A stretch of DNA of 57,085 bases from an uncultured bacterium (lineage in GTDB: Bacteria; Patescibacteriota; Gracilibacteria; Absconditabacterales; Absconditicoccaceae), in the NCBI GenBank assembly GCA_946408385.1, contig CAMJSB010000008.1, forward strand, positions 1 to 57,085, in the 5' to 3' direction. Of this stretch, positions 19,474 to 30,610 are shown piece after piece (the first letter of the stretch is position 1; the number at the start of each line of letters is the position of its first letter). The notes under the pieces are model-generated. The model saw nothing but the letters and a program-made list of their open reading frames with translations, did not search any database and was not told where the DNA came from. Made by a program: the position numbers and the translations under genes.

Positions 19474-21459
19474 ATGACAAAGAAAAAGCGAATTAAAACA
19501 TGAATATTAATAATCATTACATGTGTAATATGTTTTCCTAGTTGAAGTTTTGCGGCAAATGGTGATGGAGATGCTTTAAGTTTTTCTTTAAACTATATAG
19601 TAAGTGTTTTAGGTCGAATATGGGTATTTTTCGCAAATCTTGCTGGAACTTTTCTAACCAATAAATGGATATATGGTGAAATTCTATGATGGGATTCCTT
19701 ACTATGGAAATATTGGAATATAATGAAAAATATAGCCAACTTTTGATTATGATTCTATTTTATATATGTATTATTCAAATGATTAGTGGGTCAAAAAGGT
19801 AGTAGCATTATACAAAATTTCAAAAAAATTATTGTTCGACTACTAGTTGCATGAATATGAATTCAGGCTAGTTGGTTTTTTGTAGCTACTGTAATAGACA
19901 TTTCATCTATCACTTTAGCTGCAGCTGGAGCATTTCCATCTCAAGTAATCTCTTCAAGTTCATCTACAGCATGATCTATAAGACAATCTTTATCAGAATA
20001 TATATCCCAAAATCAAATTGTAGACAAAAGCAAAAAAATTACCCTATTTCCAGACAAAAATAGCGGAGAACCTCTACTAAAAACCGAAACTCTAGAAGTA
20101 ACATCCAATGAAAATTATGATGGATTAGTAGACTCTTTTATGCCAAATTCAGATAATATTTCCTGACCTTTATACTTTATCTGATTTTCTATTTTAAAAA
20201 CAAATGTCATAACGAGTATAAATACAAGTGATGATCAATGAATAAAAGCTACCCTATTCAACACAATCATGCAATGATGAACTACTATAATTTTTTCAAT
20301 TGAAATGGCTATTTTGTGCATTTTAGCAATAATGAGAATACTATATTTACGAATGTTCATCATTTTGTCACCTCTCGCCATACTAATACGATGTATAGAC
20401 AAATCGTGAGAAAAAATATGAAATGATAACAAATCATTTCTATCCAAATTTGCAAAACATATTAATTTTAAAACATTTTTTATAAATGTATTTAAACCTA
20501 CAATTATAGTTCTATGATTTGGGATTGCTCTTCTATTCGTTTCTCTAATGAATAAGGTTGTCTTAGATTATAATGATACCCCTCTTGATATAGGATGAGT
20601 AACAATAAGTCGCAGCAACCCAAAAATTAATCCAAATGAAAACGCATGAGATAACAAATATACAAGCAATATAGATAGCAAACTTGTAAGCTTTACATTA
20701 CGCTCCGCATGAAAAGATTTACTAGATTTACTATTATCCATAATTACAGTAATCATTGTTTACTTTATTATCAAAGTTGCTATAAGCCTCTGAGATTGAG
20801 AAGATTTCATTTCAAAAAATATAACAAATGTACAAAAAGAAGTCTGAAATTTAATGGGTAATATTCCTGTCATACCAGTCGCCTGATATGATGAACAAGG
20901 AAAACCAACTACTCATTATATTAACGCCAATCAAACATTTGGTATATGAGGTAAGAGTTCTATAATTGAAGAAAAGATTAGACGACAATCATGAAAAGAA
21001 AGAGAAAAAATTTCAAAGGAAAATGAAATTATCAATTCTCGATTTGGAAATAAAATAGAATATCTATCTAGTAGCGAAAAAACAACAGTCTCAAACGCAT
21101 TAACAATGTGAAAGAACTCTCTTGATCAATTAAACAATGTAAAATCCGAAATAGCTAAGTTAGCAAAGGAAGAGTGAAGATGATTAACTCTAAATGCACA
21201 AACAGATAATGGACGATGGCGTAATCAATTTGAAGATTGGCTATCCAAAGCAAATAAAAATATTACATGAACAAACAATAATAAGAATTGGCAAGATATG
21301 ATTAAAACATGGCAAGATAAAAAGAAAGAGTCAAAAAATTACACATTAGAACAGTTATTCAGCAATCAATATTACAGAGATGCTTATGCCAATTTCTTTG
21401 GTTTATCTAATATAAATTCTTGGACTGACCTAGAGAATGCAGATATTTCCAAAAAGTAA
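19474..21459 (+). CDS. Large polytopic membrane protein, VirB6/TrbL-like architecture (paralogue B, 661 aa)
   Basis: Signal peptide (RIKTGILIIITCVICFPSGS, then FAAN), first helical group including LLVAGIGIQASWFFVATVID, which matches paralogue A; a shorter polar loop than A; a second group (TIIFSIEMAILCILAIMRIL, RMFIILSPLAILIRCID, PTIIVLGFGIALLFVSLM); a polar loop; one more helix (SIITVIIVYFIIKVAISLG); and a C-terminal charged, helical tail of about 220 residues (KSEIAKLAKEEG, WLSKANKNITG). It begins 29 bp after paralogue A ends and is probably in the same operon. ILSPLAI with a nearby basic stretch resembles the conserved SPLA-type segment seen in VirB6-like proteins. No enzymatic motif. Confidence 0.7.
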
Positions 21460-21569
21460 TTAACCAATTCTTTTAAAATTATTATTTTGATTTTGTAAAT
21501 AAGCATTTGCATTTTTTATCACTATTTATAAATTAAGTTCAGATTTATATTTTTTGAGAAATTTAAATT

Positions 21570-23024
21570 ATGGAAGAGAAAAAATTACATATCTACAATA
21601 CAATGAGTAGACAAAAGGAAGAATTTATTCCACTAATTGATGAATGAAAAAAAGATTTCGTTTGAATATATTCATGTGGACCTACAGTTTACTGGAATCC
21701 TCATATCTGAAATATGAGAGCTTTTGCATTCGCTGATTTGCTCAGAAATATAATCAAAAATGTACTTTGATACGAAACTAAACATGTTATGAATCTAACT
21801 GATGTTGGACATTTGACTGACGACTGAGATGAATGAGAAGACAAAATGGAAAAATGAGCAAAAAGAGAAAATAAAACTGTTTGGGAATTGGCAGATATGT
21901 ATATTGAAAAGTTTTATAGTTATCTAGACAAGCTTCAAATAGATAAATTTGATGTAATGCCTAGAGCTACTGACCATATTCAGGAGCAGATTGAAATGGT
22001 GAAAACTTTGGAAGAGAAATGATACACATATGAAATTCCTGATGATGGAATCTATATGGATACAAGTAAAATTGGTGACTATGGAAAACTTGCATGAATT
22101 GAAAATCAAGAAAGGATTGCATGAGCCAGAATCCAAAATGACAATAAAAAGAATTCTACAGACTTCGCTTTATGGAAATTTTCTCCTAAAGATCAAAAAA
22201 GGCAAATGGAATGGGATTCTCCTTGGTGAGTTTGATTCCCAGGTTGGCATATTGAGTGTAGTGCAATGTCTAGCAAATATCTTTGAGAACAGTTTGATAT
22301 TCACACATGATGAGTAGATCATATTTGAGTGCACCATACCAATGAAATCGCTCAAAGTGAATGTACATTCTGAAAAAAACCTTGGGTAAAATATTGGATG
22401 CACAACCAATTTCTGAATCTATGATGAAAAAAATTATCAAAATCTGCATGATGATTAGTTACAGTCGATGATTTAGAAGAGAAATGATATTCTGGATTAG
22501 ATTTAAAACTGCTCTACTATACCGCTCATTACAGAAACTTTCTAGATTTCAACGAAACTGTTTTGGAACAGTCCAAAGTTCAAAGAAAAAATATGATTAA
22601 AAAAATCAGCAAGACTGAAAGGATTGATTTGAAAGGTAAAAATTATAAAGAAATCGCAGACGAGCTCAAAACTGAAGAATGACTCAAATTCTTATCAGAT
22701 TGTCTAGATTGTCTACTTGATGATTTGAATACTCCAAAACTGCTTGCAACTATCAATTCATGACTCAAAAATCCATCTCCAGAAATTATATGAATCATAG
22801 TCCGGCTAGATAAAAATGTCATGAAACTAGATTTACTGTGAAAAAATGAAAAAACTGAAGTGACTGAAGAAATTCCTGAAGAAATCACTCAGCTAGCTAA
22901 TCAACGTTTACAAGCAAAACAAGAAAAAAATTATACTCTCGCTGATGAATTAAGAAATCAGATTCAATCAAAATGATATAATATCAAAGATATTCCTTGA
23001 TGATTTGAAATTGAGAAACTATAA
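21570..23024 (+). CDS. cysS: Cysteine--tRNA ligase
   Basis: 484 residues. Class I synthetase that charges tRNA-Cys. The HIGH motif appears as NPHIGNMRAF with its Gly encoded by TGA, after the zinc-ligand Cys in [10 protein letters not shown]. Further landmarks: [15 protein letters not shown] with a second zinc Cys, [20 protein letters not shown], and the KMSKS equivalent KKLSKSAGG, again with a TGA-glycine. The usual C-terminal DALR-like helical domain follows ([25 protein letters not shown]). At least 25 TGA-glycines occur. No T-box or leader peptide is seen upstream, in contrast to thrS. It ends 27 bp from the convergent gene at 23052, without an obvious terminator. Confidence 0.96.
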
Positions 23025-23051
23025 AAGAATGACTATCTCAAATATTTATAA

Positions 23052-25793
23052 CTATTTAGATACATTTCATCCACACGATTTTTTGTATCTATCATAAATT
23101 AATGGGTTCACATTTGCAAAGAAAACCCTTGGATTATTTAATATCTCAATCAACTGAGATTCATTCTCTGATGTAATTTCTAATGATAAATTCCTAATTT
23201 CAAGAGGTCTTTCACAGTTTCTATAAACAATCTTACTTAATACCTGAGTAGTTGTGTCATAACAACCTTGTAATTCAAAATCTCATAAAGTAAAATCTAC
23301 CAAAAATATATCAGATTTTCATTCTACATCATGTATATCATCCGGTACAATCTTAAAATGAATACGGAATTGATTGATAATCTCTAATTTCTTTTCAATA
23401 TTTCAATCATCATCAGACTCAATAGTAAAATCAACTATAGACGTAATTAAACTTGGAGTTGAATCCCTCATAAACAATACTCCATCAAGTTTTTCTTTTA
23501 CTACTTTTTCTAAATTCTCATCACTTATACTATAAGAATCTAATATTCATTCAACTAATACAAAATTATACTCCACATCTCACTTGTAAAGAGAAATTGA
23601 TGATTCATCACATGTATAAACAGTAATATCCTCTCTTTCCATAAGCTTTTCACAGAATGTTGGTTGATCTTCCTTCTGTTCTGAAGCCAACTCATATCGC
23701 ATTCAAACTTGCTCATCGATATAATTTAACATTGCATAGAATGTTACATCTCATTCCGATAAATATATATTCAAAATATCTGAGAACTTACGCTGATTTG
23801 CGACCTTAATACTATCCACATACAACACATTATCTTGCCTATGTAATACAGCCGTAACTTTCAACGTCTCACCATTGGTTACACTTAATATTTTATCTGT
23901 AAATACTTCAGTCTGAACTCTAATTTCATCATCAGATATAATATCAACTTTTCTTATTTTCAAACGATCCGTCATCGCATAATATTGAGCAAATATTTCT
24001 TCTAATGTCTTTTTTTCTGCCACAATTCCAGTAAAGTCTGATGCTGTTTGAGCTACATCTGAAATTGTCAACTGTGACAATAACGAAGCAGATCACATAT
24101 TATTTCAGTTATTAATTTGATCTATTTTTATCTTTATATCTGAAGAAAGTTTTCATTTTTGCATAAGTTTTTGAGACAATTCATCCATATTAAACACATA
24201 CAACAAATCTTTATAAATAGGCTGTAAATAACGATTTGTACCATTATCCTTATTTATCAAAGTTTGTACATATTCCAAATAACTCTTGATATAATCTTCA
24301 TTTAATGCCGTTCAATCTAAAATTTTATAAACATTTTGCTGAGCAGACAAAAGCTTATATGCATTCAAATCTGGATCATCAAATACATCACTCGCAACTG
24401 ATGGCCCTAAAGAATTTTCCAAGGCTATAAAATCAACTAATTTTTTATAATAAATCCTCTCATCCTCCCCACAATATTCCATTACATTAACTAATAAATT
24501 CAATGAGTCAGATCTACCACCAACACGTAATGTATATTCTTTTACCATATTACAAATAGGTTCAATATCCTTACCTTCTTTTCTCAAATCTTTCACTAAA
24601 CCAAGAAGCTCAGAAGCATACTGAGCTAAATCATAATATTTTCCATATTTATAAAAATTTCACAAAAATTTATCACACACAAAATCTGAAAATTTACGAT
24701 TATTAAGACATGACAAGTTAAATCAATCTCTCAATCATCATTCAAATCTATTAGCAATCCATCTTGTATCTACAACATTAGGTAAATTTGTAGTTTGTCT
24801 ATAAATAGAATCATTCGTTATCAAAACATTTATTAAATTTTTTATATCATCACGCGTTAAATTTTTTATATTACCATCCTCCAACGAAACAAAATCATCT
24901 GAATTATATTTTATAGAAGCTAACTGTGGCAATATCACTCAGTTATATGAAATCAAATTACTCTTTGAATTAAAAGATTTTGAATTAAGTGAAACTGCAC
25001 CATAAGGAATAAGTACATCCACTTTCACTCCACTTTCCACTAATGGTAATAAAAGTTTATCAGACGTTTCTTCTATCCATTTATTTTTATTCTCTATTAA
25101 TGAATCATTAATAACCTGAACTTCAGTATAATGAGCTTTTACCTGAAGAATGATTCAAAATAAGATTCAAATTATTGAAACAACAATAAAAATTCACCAT
25201 TTAAAGAACAAACGATTCAATATCTTATATTTTTTCACTATATCAAGCCAATTATTATCCACCAAAAAATCCAAATTGCTATTAACAGCCCCAGGCACTC
25301 ATGAAACTATTGCTGATCTATCAGTATCCGACATTTTATCTGAATCCACATAATCATCTTGAGATAAGATAGATCACTCAATATTTTGAGTTTGCTCATT
25401 TCTTTTTTCATTTTCTACTTTTTGATTGAAATCAGAGTTTTCTACATTATTTAACATATCAGACTCATTTTCACTTTCAGATCATACTGATGAAATAGTA
25501 TTAGACTGATCTTCCTGTAAAAAATCTTTAGAATCCCCTTCTTTATCAACAAAATTTCATTCACTATTTTTTAAAAGTTCTGATAGATCTGGAGCTTTAA
25601 CCTCTTCCGATGATACATCCACGATTTCCTGACTTATTTCCGTATTTTCTATAGATCAACCATTATCAAAATTTTCAGAATTTACAAAAATATGCTGTCA
25701 ATCATCCTGACTTCAAATATTATCCTGCCCTAATGGGGACTGCTGATTCCCCTGAAGTTCGTCTAACACATCATCACTTGGCCTAAAGGTCAT
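23052..25793 (-). CDS. Large single-pass membrane protein of unknown function (913 aa)
   Basis: The N-terminal ~190 residues are acidic, Ser/Gln/Asn/Glu-rich and low-complexity (QGNQQSPLGQ, KVENEKRNEQTQN), so probably disordered and cytoplasmic. A single helix follows (IFIVVSIIGILFGIILQV) after a basic segment (KYKILNRLFFKWG). The outer ~680 residues are mixed alpha/beta with scattered cysteines (LSCLNNRKF, PICNMVKEY, EYCGEDE) and no recognised domain. It lies between cysS and rsmI, transcribed opposite to both. Close to the two VirB6-like paralogues, so a role in the same envelope structure is possible but unproven. Many glycines are TGA-encoded. Confidence 0.75.
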
Positions 25794-25959
25794 ACATATT
25801 CAACTTAACAAGTAAAATATAACCAAGTAAATTATACTCAGCAACGATACTTTTGTCAAATTTTTTAGCAGATTTTTTACAACATATATAATATAAATTT
25901 AATTGGAAAATTATATGTAATTAACTATAATTCATTGTGTTTTATATTATCATTCTGTG

Positions 25960-26631
25960 ATGTTATACTTTGTGCCTACTCCAATCTGAAATAAAGAAGA
26001 TATAACTTTAAGAGCTTTAAGACTTTTAAAAGAAATTAACATCCTATTTTGTGAAGATACAAGAACAACAAAAAAATTATTATCGATATATGACATTTCC
26101 ACCATTTGAAAAGAATTTTTCTCAATCACGAGTTTTACATCTCAAGGAAAATTAGAGTTCTATGCGAAATTATTACAAGAAAACGATGCCATAGTTATTT
26201 CTGAAGCATGAACTCCATGATTATCTGATCCATGAAAATCTTTAATCCAACTTTGTAATGAAAATCAGATTCCTTTTTCCATTTTACCTGGTGCAAATGC
26301 ACTAATCCCATCAATCGTAGCAGCATGATTTGATACTACTCAATTTACCTTTATATGATTTTTACCACAAAAGAAGTGAAGACAAACAGCAATAAAAAGA
26401 ATGATTGAAAGTGAAATTCCAACATTTTTCTATGAATCTGTCCACAGAATGCCAAAGCTTTTGGATGAATTAAAAAATCTGAATTTTAAATGAAAAATAT
26501 TCATAGCCCGTGAAATTAGTAAAGTTTTTGAACAATTTTTCACCTGAAATTTAACTGATTGTGAAGAATTTATCAAATCTTGAAAAATCGTTATCAAATG
26601 AGAATTCGTAATATGATTATCTAACAATTAA
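25960..26631 (+). CDS. rsmI: 16S rRNA (cytidine(1402)-2'-O)-methyltransferase RsmI
   Basis: 223 residues, somewhat shorter than E. coli RsmI (286), mostly by lacking the C-terminal extension. SAM-dependent tetrapyrrole-methylase fold. Motifs: LYFVPTPIGNKEDITLRAL at the start, CEDTRTTKKLLSIY, SEAGTPGLSDPGKSLI (the SAM loop, with Gly by TGA), PGANALIPSIVAAG and FIGFLPQKKGR. With RsmH in this same window it methylates C1402 of 16S rRNA in the ribosomal P site. It is divergent from the 913-residue membrane protein across a 166-bp gap. Confidence 0.94.
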
Positions 26632-26640
26632 TAACTCATA

Positions 26641-26668
26641 TTGACTTTTTGCTATAATAAATTATAAT
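26641..26668 (+). promoter_or_regulatory. Promoter for the polysaccharide deacetylase gene
   Basis: TTGACT, a 16-bp spacer, TATAAT, directly after rsmI and 35 bp before the ATG at 26703. Confidence 0.7.
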
Positions 26669-26702
26669 AATAGTATATTTATTTGATAATTTTTTTATTC
26701 AA

Positions 26703-27593
26703 ATGAATAAAACAATATGAACTATCTTAATTGGAGCTATGCTTACGCCTCTAGATTCAGATACTCCAAAATATGAACCAGATGAAGTAAAACAAGAAAT
26801 TTCAAAGGTTTTATCACTCGATGAATTAGAAGATAAACAAGAAAGTATATCATATAAAGATCAAGAATACATACGACAAGAAGCTCAATCACCAAATCAA
26901 CAACGTATTAATAAACTAATATCCCAGATAAAAGAACCCATAATCATTTGAGACATGAATCAACCTAATGTCGCAATAACAATAGACGATGGATATGGAA
27001 AAGAAAGTATAGAGTATATACTAAATATTTTTGAAAAAAATAATATTAAAGCGACATTTTTTGTAATTTGAGAATGCTTAAAACTTCATTCCACACTTTG
27101 GAGAAAAGCAGCCCAACAATGACACGAAATTTGCAATCACACACAAACTCATAGCAAATATTTCAAAACATGAAATGAACCTGAACGTTTTGAAAGGGAA
27201 CTTTTGTGATGGGAAAAGACAGTAAAAGAAGTTTTGTGAGAAAACTATCTCATCAAAATGAAAAAGAACCATCCTTTTTTCCGTTTTCCATGAATGCATT
27301 GAATTAGAGAAAAAGCATACCTAGATATTTTAAAAAAGCATGGATATATACCTATTTGACGGCGACATACAGAAAATCCAAAAGATTGAGTGGTAAACAA
27401 TTGAGATATATTTCTCCGACATTTTAAGAATCAAGATACATTAAATATCAAGAAAAATCTGGAATTAATACTAAAAAATGGGAAACAAGCTAAAACTGTA
27501 TCAGATATTATCATGTCAGAAGAATATACAGAACCTATTTGATGGCACAATGTATACAAAAAAAGAAGCGAATCAAAGACCAAAAAACATTAA
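26703..27593 (+). CDS. Polysaccharide deacetylase (NodB homology domain)
   Basis: 296 residues. A short hydrophobic start (MNKTIGTILIGAMLTPL) may be a signal or anchor. An acidic linker runs to about residue 80, then a carbohydrate esterase 4 domain: motif 1 AITIDDGYG (Asp-Asp), motif 2 GHEICNHTQTHS (metal His residues as HTQTH), motif 3 FRFPGMHG, and a later GRRHTENPKD and RHFKN segment. The family removes N-acetyl groups from peptidoglycan, chitin or other wall glycans. Here, together with the L,D-transpeptidase at 44 kb, it suggests cell-wall remodelling. Its stop overlaps by four bases the code-25 stop of the convergent gene. Confidence 0.9.
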
Positions 27594-28066
27594 ACAATTT
27601 TAAAAAAGACCTCGGCAAATAACCGAGGTCCTTTTAGTCATTTGATTTTCAGCTTTTTCTCATCCTCCCTATACAATTTATATACATCCCCATATGAATA
27701 CGTATATCTAAATAGGAACCATAAGTTATTCTCTTTGTCCTTCATAATATAGTATACATACCTATTCACAGTATCCATACGATTTATATCACGACACACC
27801 AAAGACAAAGTATCTTTTCCTGTATCAAAGATAGTTTCTCCAGGATTTTTTCGTAATACTTCCGTGAGAGGAGCTGGGAATCCATTAAAAACTAAATTAG
27901 AATTTCGTTTCATTCCTACCATCTTTTGGTAGAATATTGAATCTGCATTCCCAATACATTGTTCTTCTTTAGTTTCAGTTTTGCAGGATAGAGTAACTAA
28001 ACTTCCCACAACATAACCTATAAAAAACATTAATAAGGTTAACAAAAATTTCAAAAATTCTTCCAT
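27590..28066 (-). CDS. Membrane-anchored small protein; TGA before terminator (142 or 158 aa)
   Basis: Starts MEEFLKFLLTLLMFFIGYVV, an N-terminal anchor or signal, then a Cys-containing outer part (LSCKTETKEEQC) and a beta-like region (NLWFLFRYTYSYGDVYKLY). No family recognised. Over 142 codons all glycines are GGN; the only in-frame TGA (27638-27640) falls at codon 143, eight bases before a perfect bidirectional terminator. Under code 25 the frame runs on for 16 codons through the terminator to a TAA at 27590, adding GLKGPRLFAEVFFKIV. The natural end is probably the TGA, implying a gene from a standard-code donor, now perhaps extended. Coordinates follow code 25; the alternative end is 27638. 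Confidence 0.65.
27608..27635. terminator. Bidirectional terminator between deacetylase and the 28066 gene
   Basis: Perfect 8-bp GACCTCGG/CCGAGGTC stem with 7-base loop. Six A precede it and CTTTT follows, so it can act on both strands. Confidence 0.85.
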
Positions 28067-28230
28067 CTTGTTTATATATTTATTTTTTTATTATATGTAG
28101 CTTCACAGCTACATCATTAATTATATAGATTTTATATTTAAAGTCAATATATGTCAATTTGTTCTGATTTCTCTTGTTTTTCTCATAAAAAACTATAAGT
28201 TCAAGTGAGTTTATTTTGTATGAATAAAAA

Positions 28231-28674
28231 ATGACATTGTTAGAAAAAATTACGGAAGATTATAAACAAGCAATGAAAAATCATGAAGAAGTGAAAAAGT
28301 TGGCTTTGAACTACTTATTAGCTCAAATTAAGAATAAAAAAATTGAATTACGTACAGATCCCACAGATGATGATATAATTGCAGTTATCAAAAAAGAAAT
28401 AAAATCTTTGAACGAAACTTTATTATTTTTGGAAAAGGCAAATAAATCTGATGAAATATCAGTAGAAACTCAGAAAAAAGAAATTTTACAATCGTATTTG
28501 CCTACAATGTTATCCAAAGAACAAACTGAAGCCTTGATAGATGAAACTGTTGCTAAGCTTTGAATTACGGATCTCAAAACTCAAAGATGACTACTTATGA
28601 AAGAATTAATGGCAAATCACAAAAGTGAGCTAGATGGATCTATAATAAATGATATTATTAATTCTAGATTATAA
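28231..28674 (+). CDS. GatB/YqeY domain protein
   Basis: 147 residues, typical of the YqeY family. The sequence LLEKITEDYKQAMKNHEEVK, then ALNYLLAQIKNKKIELR and the tail EILQSYLPTMLSKEQTEALI matches the helical GatB/YqeY domain related to the tRNA-binding tail of the Asp/Glu-tRNA amidotransferase subunit. Stand-alone YqeY proteins have no settled function; a link to tRNA is assumed from homology. Two TGA-glycines occur near the C-terminus (KLGITDLK and TQRGLL). Probably co-transcribed with the 28721 gene (46-bp gap). Confidence 0.9.
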
Positions 28675-28720
28675 TTTCATCAAAATCAGATTTTTACTTC
28701 TTATAAATTTTTATTAGTAT

Positions 28721-29221
28721 ATGAACACTGAAAAACCAATAACGGAAAAACAAGCTATGAAAAAGAAGCTGATTCACAATTTAATAAAATTGGTTATATG
28801 ACTTATTCTTTTGGGTATGTGTTATGGATATCTTCAATCACACCCAGCAGAGAAAATTAGTTTTTTCTCATGATACAAAGTAATATACCAACAAACTGAG
28901 ATATTTTTCCAAAATTTATTTGGTAAGAATTGAGAATGGTTAAAACAAAAATACAACCTAGAATCATATTATCAAGCTCTAATTACACTATCCGAAGAAA
29001 AGCCTTGTGTAGATCCAGAAGTTGTTAAAGATTTACAAGAAACATATGCGGCACTACAAAAAGAGCCAAAGAACACACTTGAACACAACTTACAACAATA
29101 TATAGATAAACAATATGAATTTGATGGAGAATTAAGAAAAGAATGCCCTAACGAAAATAATAACGAATTAGAAATCCCTGAGACTATCGAATCAATCTCT
29201 CCAAATGCACAAATTATGTAA
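28721..29221 (+). CDS. Single-pass membrane protein of unknown function (166 aa)
   Basis: Basic N-terminus (EKQAMKKKLIHNLIK), one helix (LVIGLILLGMCYGYLQ), then a polar outer domain with two cysteines (EKPCVDPEV, RKECPNEN) that could pair, and an acidic C-terminus. Helical composition with aromatic-rich start (FFSGYKVIYQQTEIFFQNLF). No recognised domain. Lies between the YqeY gene and tRNA-Ser, the latter on the opposite strand. Confidence 0.75.
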
Positions 29222-29242
29222 ATATATCAAACCAAAAAAAAT

Positions 29243-29329
29243 CGGAAAGTCAGGGATTCGAACCCTGGTCCCGCATAAACGAGAACACGTGTTCGAGACG
29301 TGCGCCATCAACCACTCGGCCAACTTTCC
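29243..29329 (-). tRNA. tRNA-Ser (anticodon CGA)
   Basis: Cloverleaf read on the minus strand: acceptor GGAAAGT/ACTTTCC with discriminator G; D-arm GGCCGAGTGGT; anticodon stem CACGT/ACGTG with loop CTCGAAC, so anticodon CGA (codon UCG); a long variable arm typical of class II tRNA-Ser; T-arm with GTTCGAATC. CCA is not encoded: the sequence after the discriminator is ATTTTTT, which may also serve as a terminator. Confidence 0.95.
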
Positions 29330-29380
29330 ATTTTTTACAACAAAAAGTATATAAATTTCATTTAAATTTTCAATTTTTAT

Positions 29381-29407
29381 AAAAAAGCTCCCCAAACGAG
29401 GAACTTT
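29381..29407 (-). terminator. Terminator after the 30464 gene
   Basis: On the minus strand GTTCCTC/GGGGAGC with loop GTTT (one G-U pair), followed by six T. Confidence 0.75.
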
Positions 29408-29435
29408 AGATATAAATTTTCATATAAACAAATTC

Positions 29436-30464
29436 TTAAACCGCAGGATTTGTTGGAGTTGGTTGTTGAATATCTCAAGGTTGAACTTCCACTGGTTGTT
29501 GAACTTGAGGTGCAACTGGTTGTTGAACTTGAGGCGCAGCCGGTTGCTGTACCTGAGGTGCTGCTGGTTGCTGTACTTGAGGGGCAGCTGGTTGCTGAGC
29601 TGCAATTTCTATTGGTGCATTTACTTCATCCATTACCTTCTGAGCATCTTTACTTGAAAAAGCAGACTTAAAATTATCTCGTAAATTAGCAAAAAATCAT
29701 TTTGCTTTTTGTCATGTTTCTTGTAATGTTTCCCTTGCTTTTACTCATAAATCTTGTGCTCATTGTGAAACTTTATCTTGAAAATTTTCCACCTTTTGAG
29801 CCACTTGTCATGGCAAAACTGCTCATGCAACATCATTAACAGAATTTTTTACAACATTTCAAGCAGATGTAGCCACATTTGACACAGTTCAAACTGCTCA
29901 ATTTACCACAGATGTTCACGTATCCATTACATTTGATGCTACATTTCCCACAACATTCGCAGTAGTCGTTACTGTTCACTGAACAACAGCTTTACCTGAT
30001 TCTAAAACTCATTCACCAGATGTTACTCAAGCTACTACATTTCAAAATCATTCCTTAATATCCTGTCAAACACCTTTAATCCCTTCGATAGCACTTTGAG
30101 ATGTCTCCTTTAGTATATCTCATCATTTTTCAAGAGTATCTTTTACTGATTCTACTCATTGAGATGCTGCAGATTTTACTCACTCTATTCATGCTTGTCA
30201 AATTCATTTTACCTTTTCCACACCCGTATTTAATGTTCATGAAATAAACTCTTTACCACTTTCAATTAATGTGTCTCCCTGAATTTCATCAGCCTCTAAA
30301 AGTCAATCATGTGATGGTCCAGGAATATTATCACTTGTAGTCTCCGCCACAGTATTATCAGCTAACCCATCATTTACAAGTTGATTTGTATCCTCTGTAG
30401 TAGAAGTTGTCATATTATCTTGTACAGAAGTTACCTCTTTTTGTTCATCTTGTGTTTGTGTCAT
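29436..30464 (-). CDS. Repetitive amphipathic-helix protein with Gln/Pro/Ala C-terminal repeats (342 aa)
   Basis: No signal peptide. The N-terminal ~70 residues are acidic and polar. Roughly residues 75-275 form a long run of short amphipathic repeats in which Gly, Val, Ser and Ala recur every 11 residues or so (SAASQGVESVKDTL, GAVGTVSNVATSAGNVV), resembling phasin, apolipoprotein or LEA-type helices that coat surfaces. The C-terminal ~65 residues consist of about five copies of QQPAAPQV-like octads. Glycine is overwhelmingly TGA here, more so than in any other gene in the window. Possible roles are membrane- or granule-surface binding; this rests on composition only. It has its own terminator. 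Confidence 0.75.
29455..29600. repeat. 24-bp tandem repeats encoding QQPAAPQV
   Basis: About five to six imperfect 24-bp units at the 3' end of the 30464 gene (minus strand), coding QQPAAPQV, QQPVAPQV and a final QQPVEVQP. In-frame unit gain or loss would lengthen or shorten the tail without frameshift. Confidence 0.8.
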
Positions 30465-30610
30465 AATTATTGTTTAATAAAATAAACTTAACTAAAGTAT
30501 AAAGAAAAAAAATATAAATGCAAATTTTTAGGCACTTTTTTATTATTTTTTCCACTTGTATAAAATATCAGAAAAATTAGATTAAAATTAGATTTATAAT
30601 AGTTATTATA

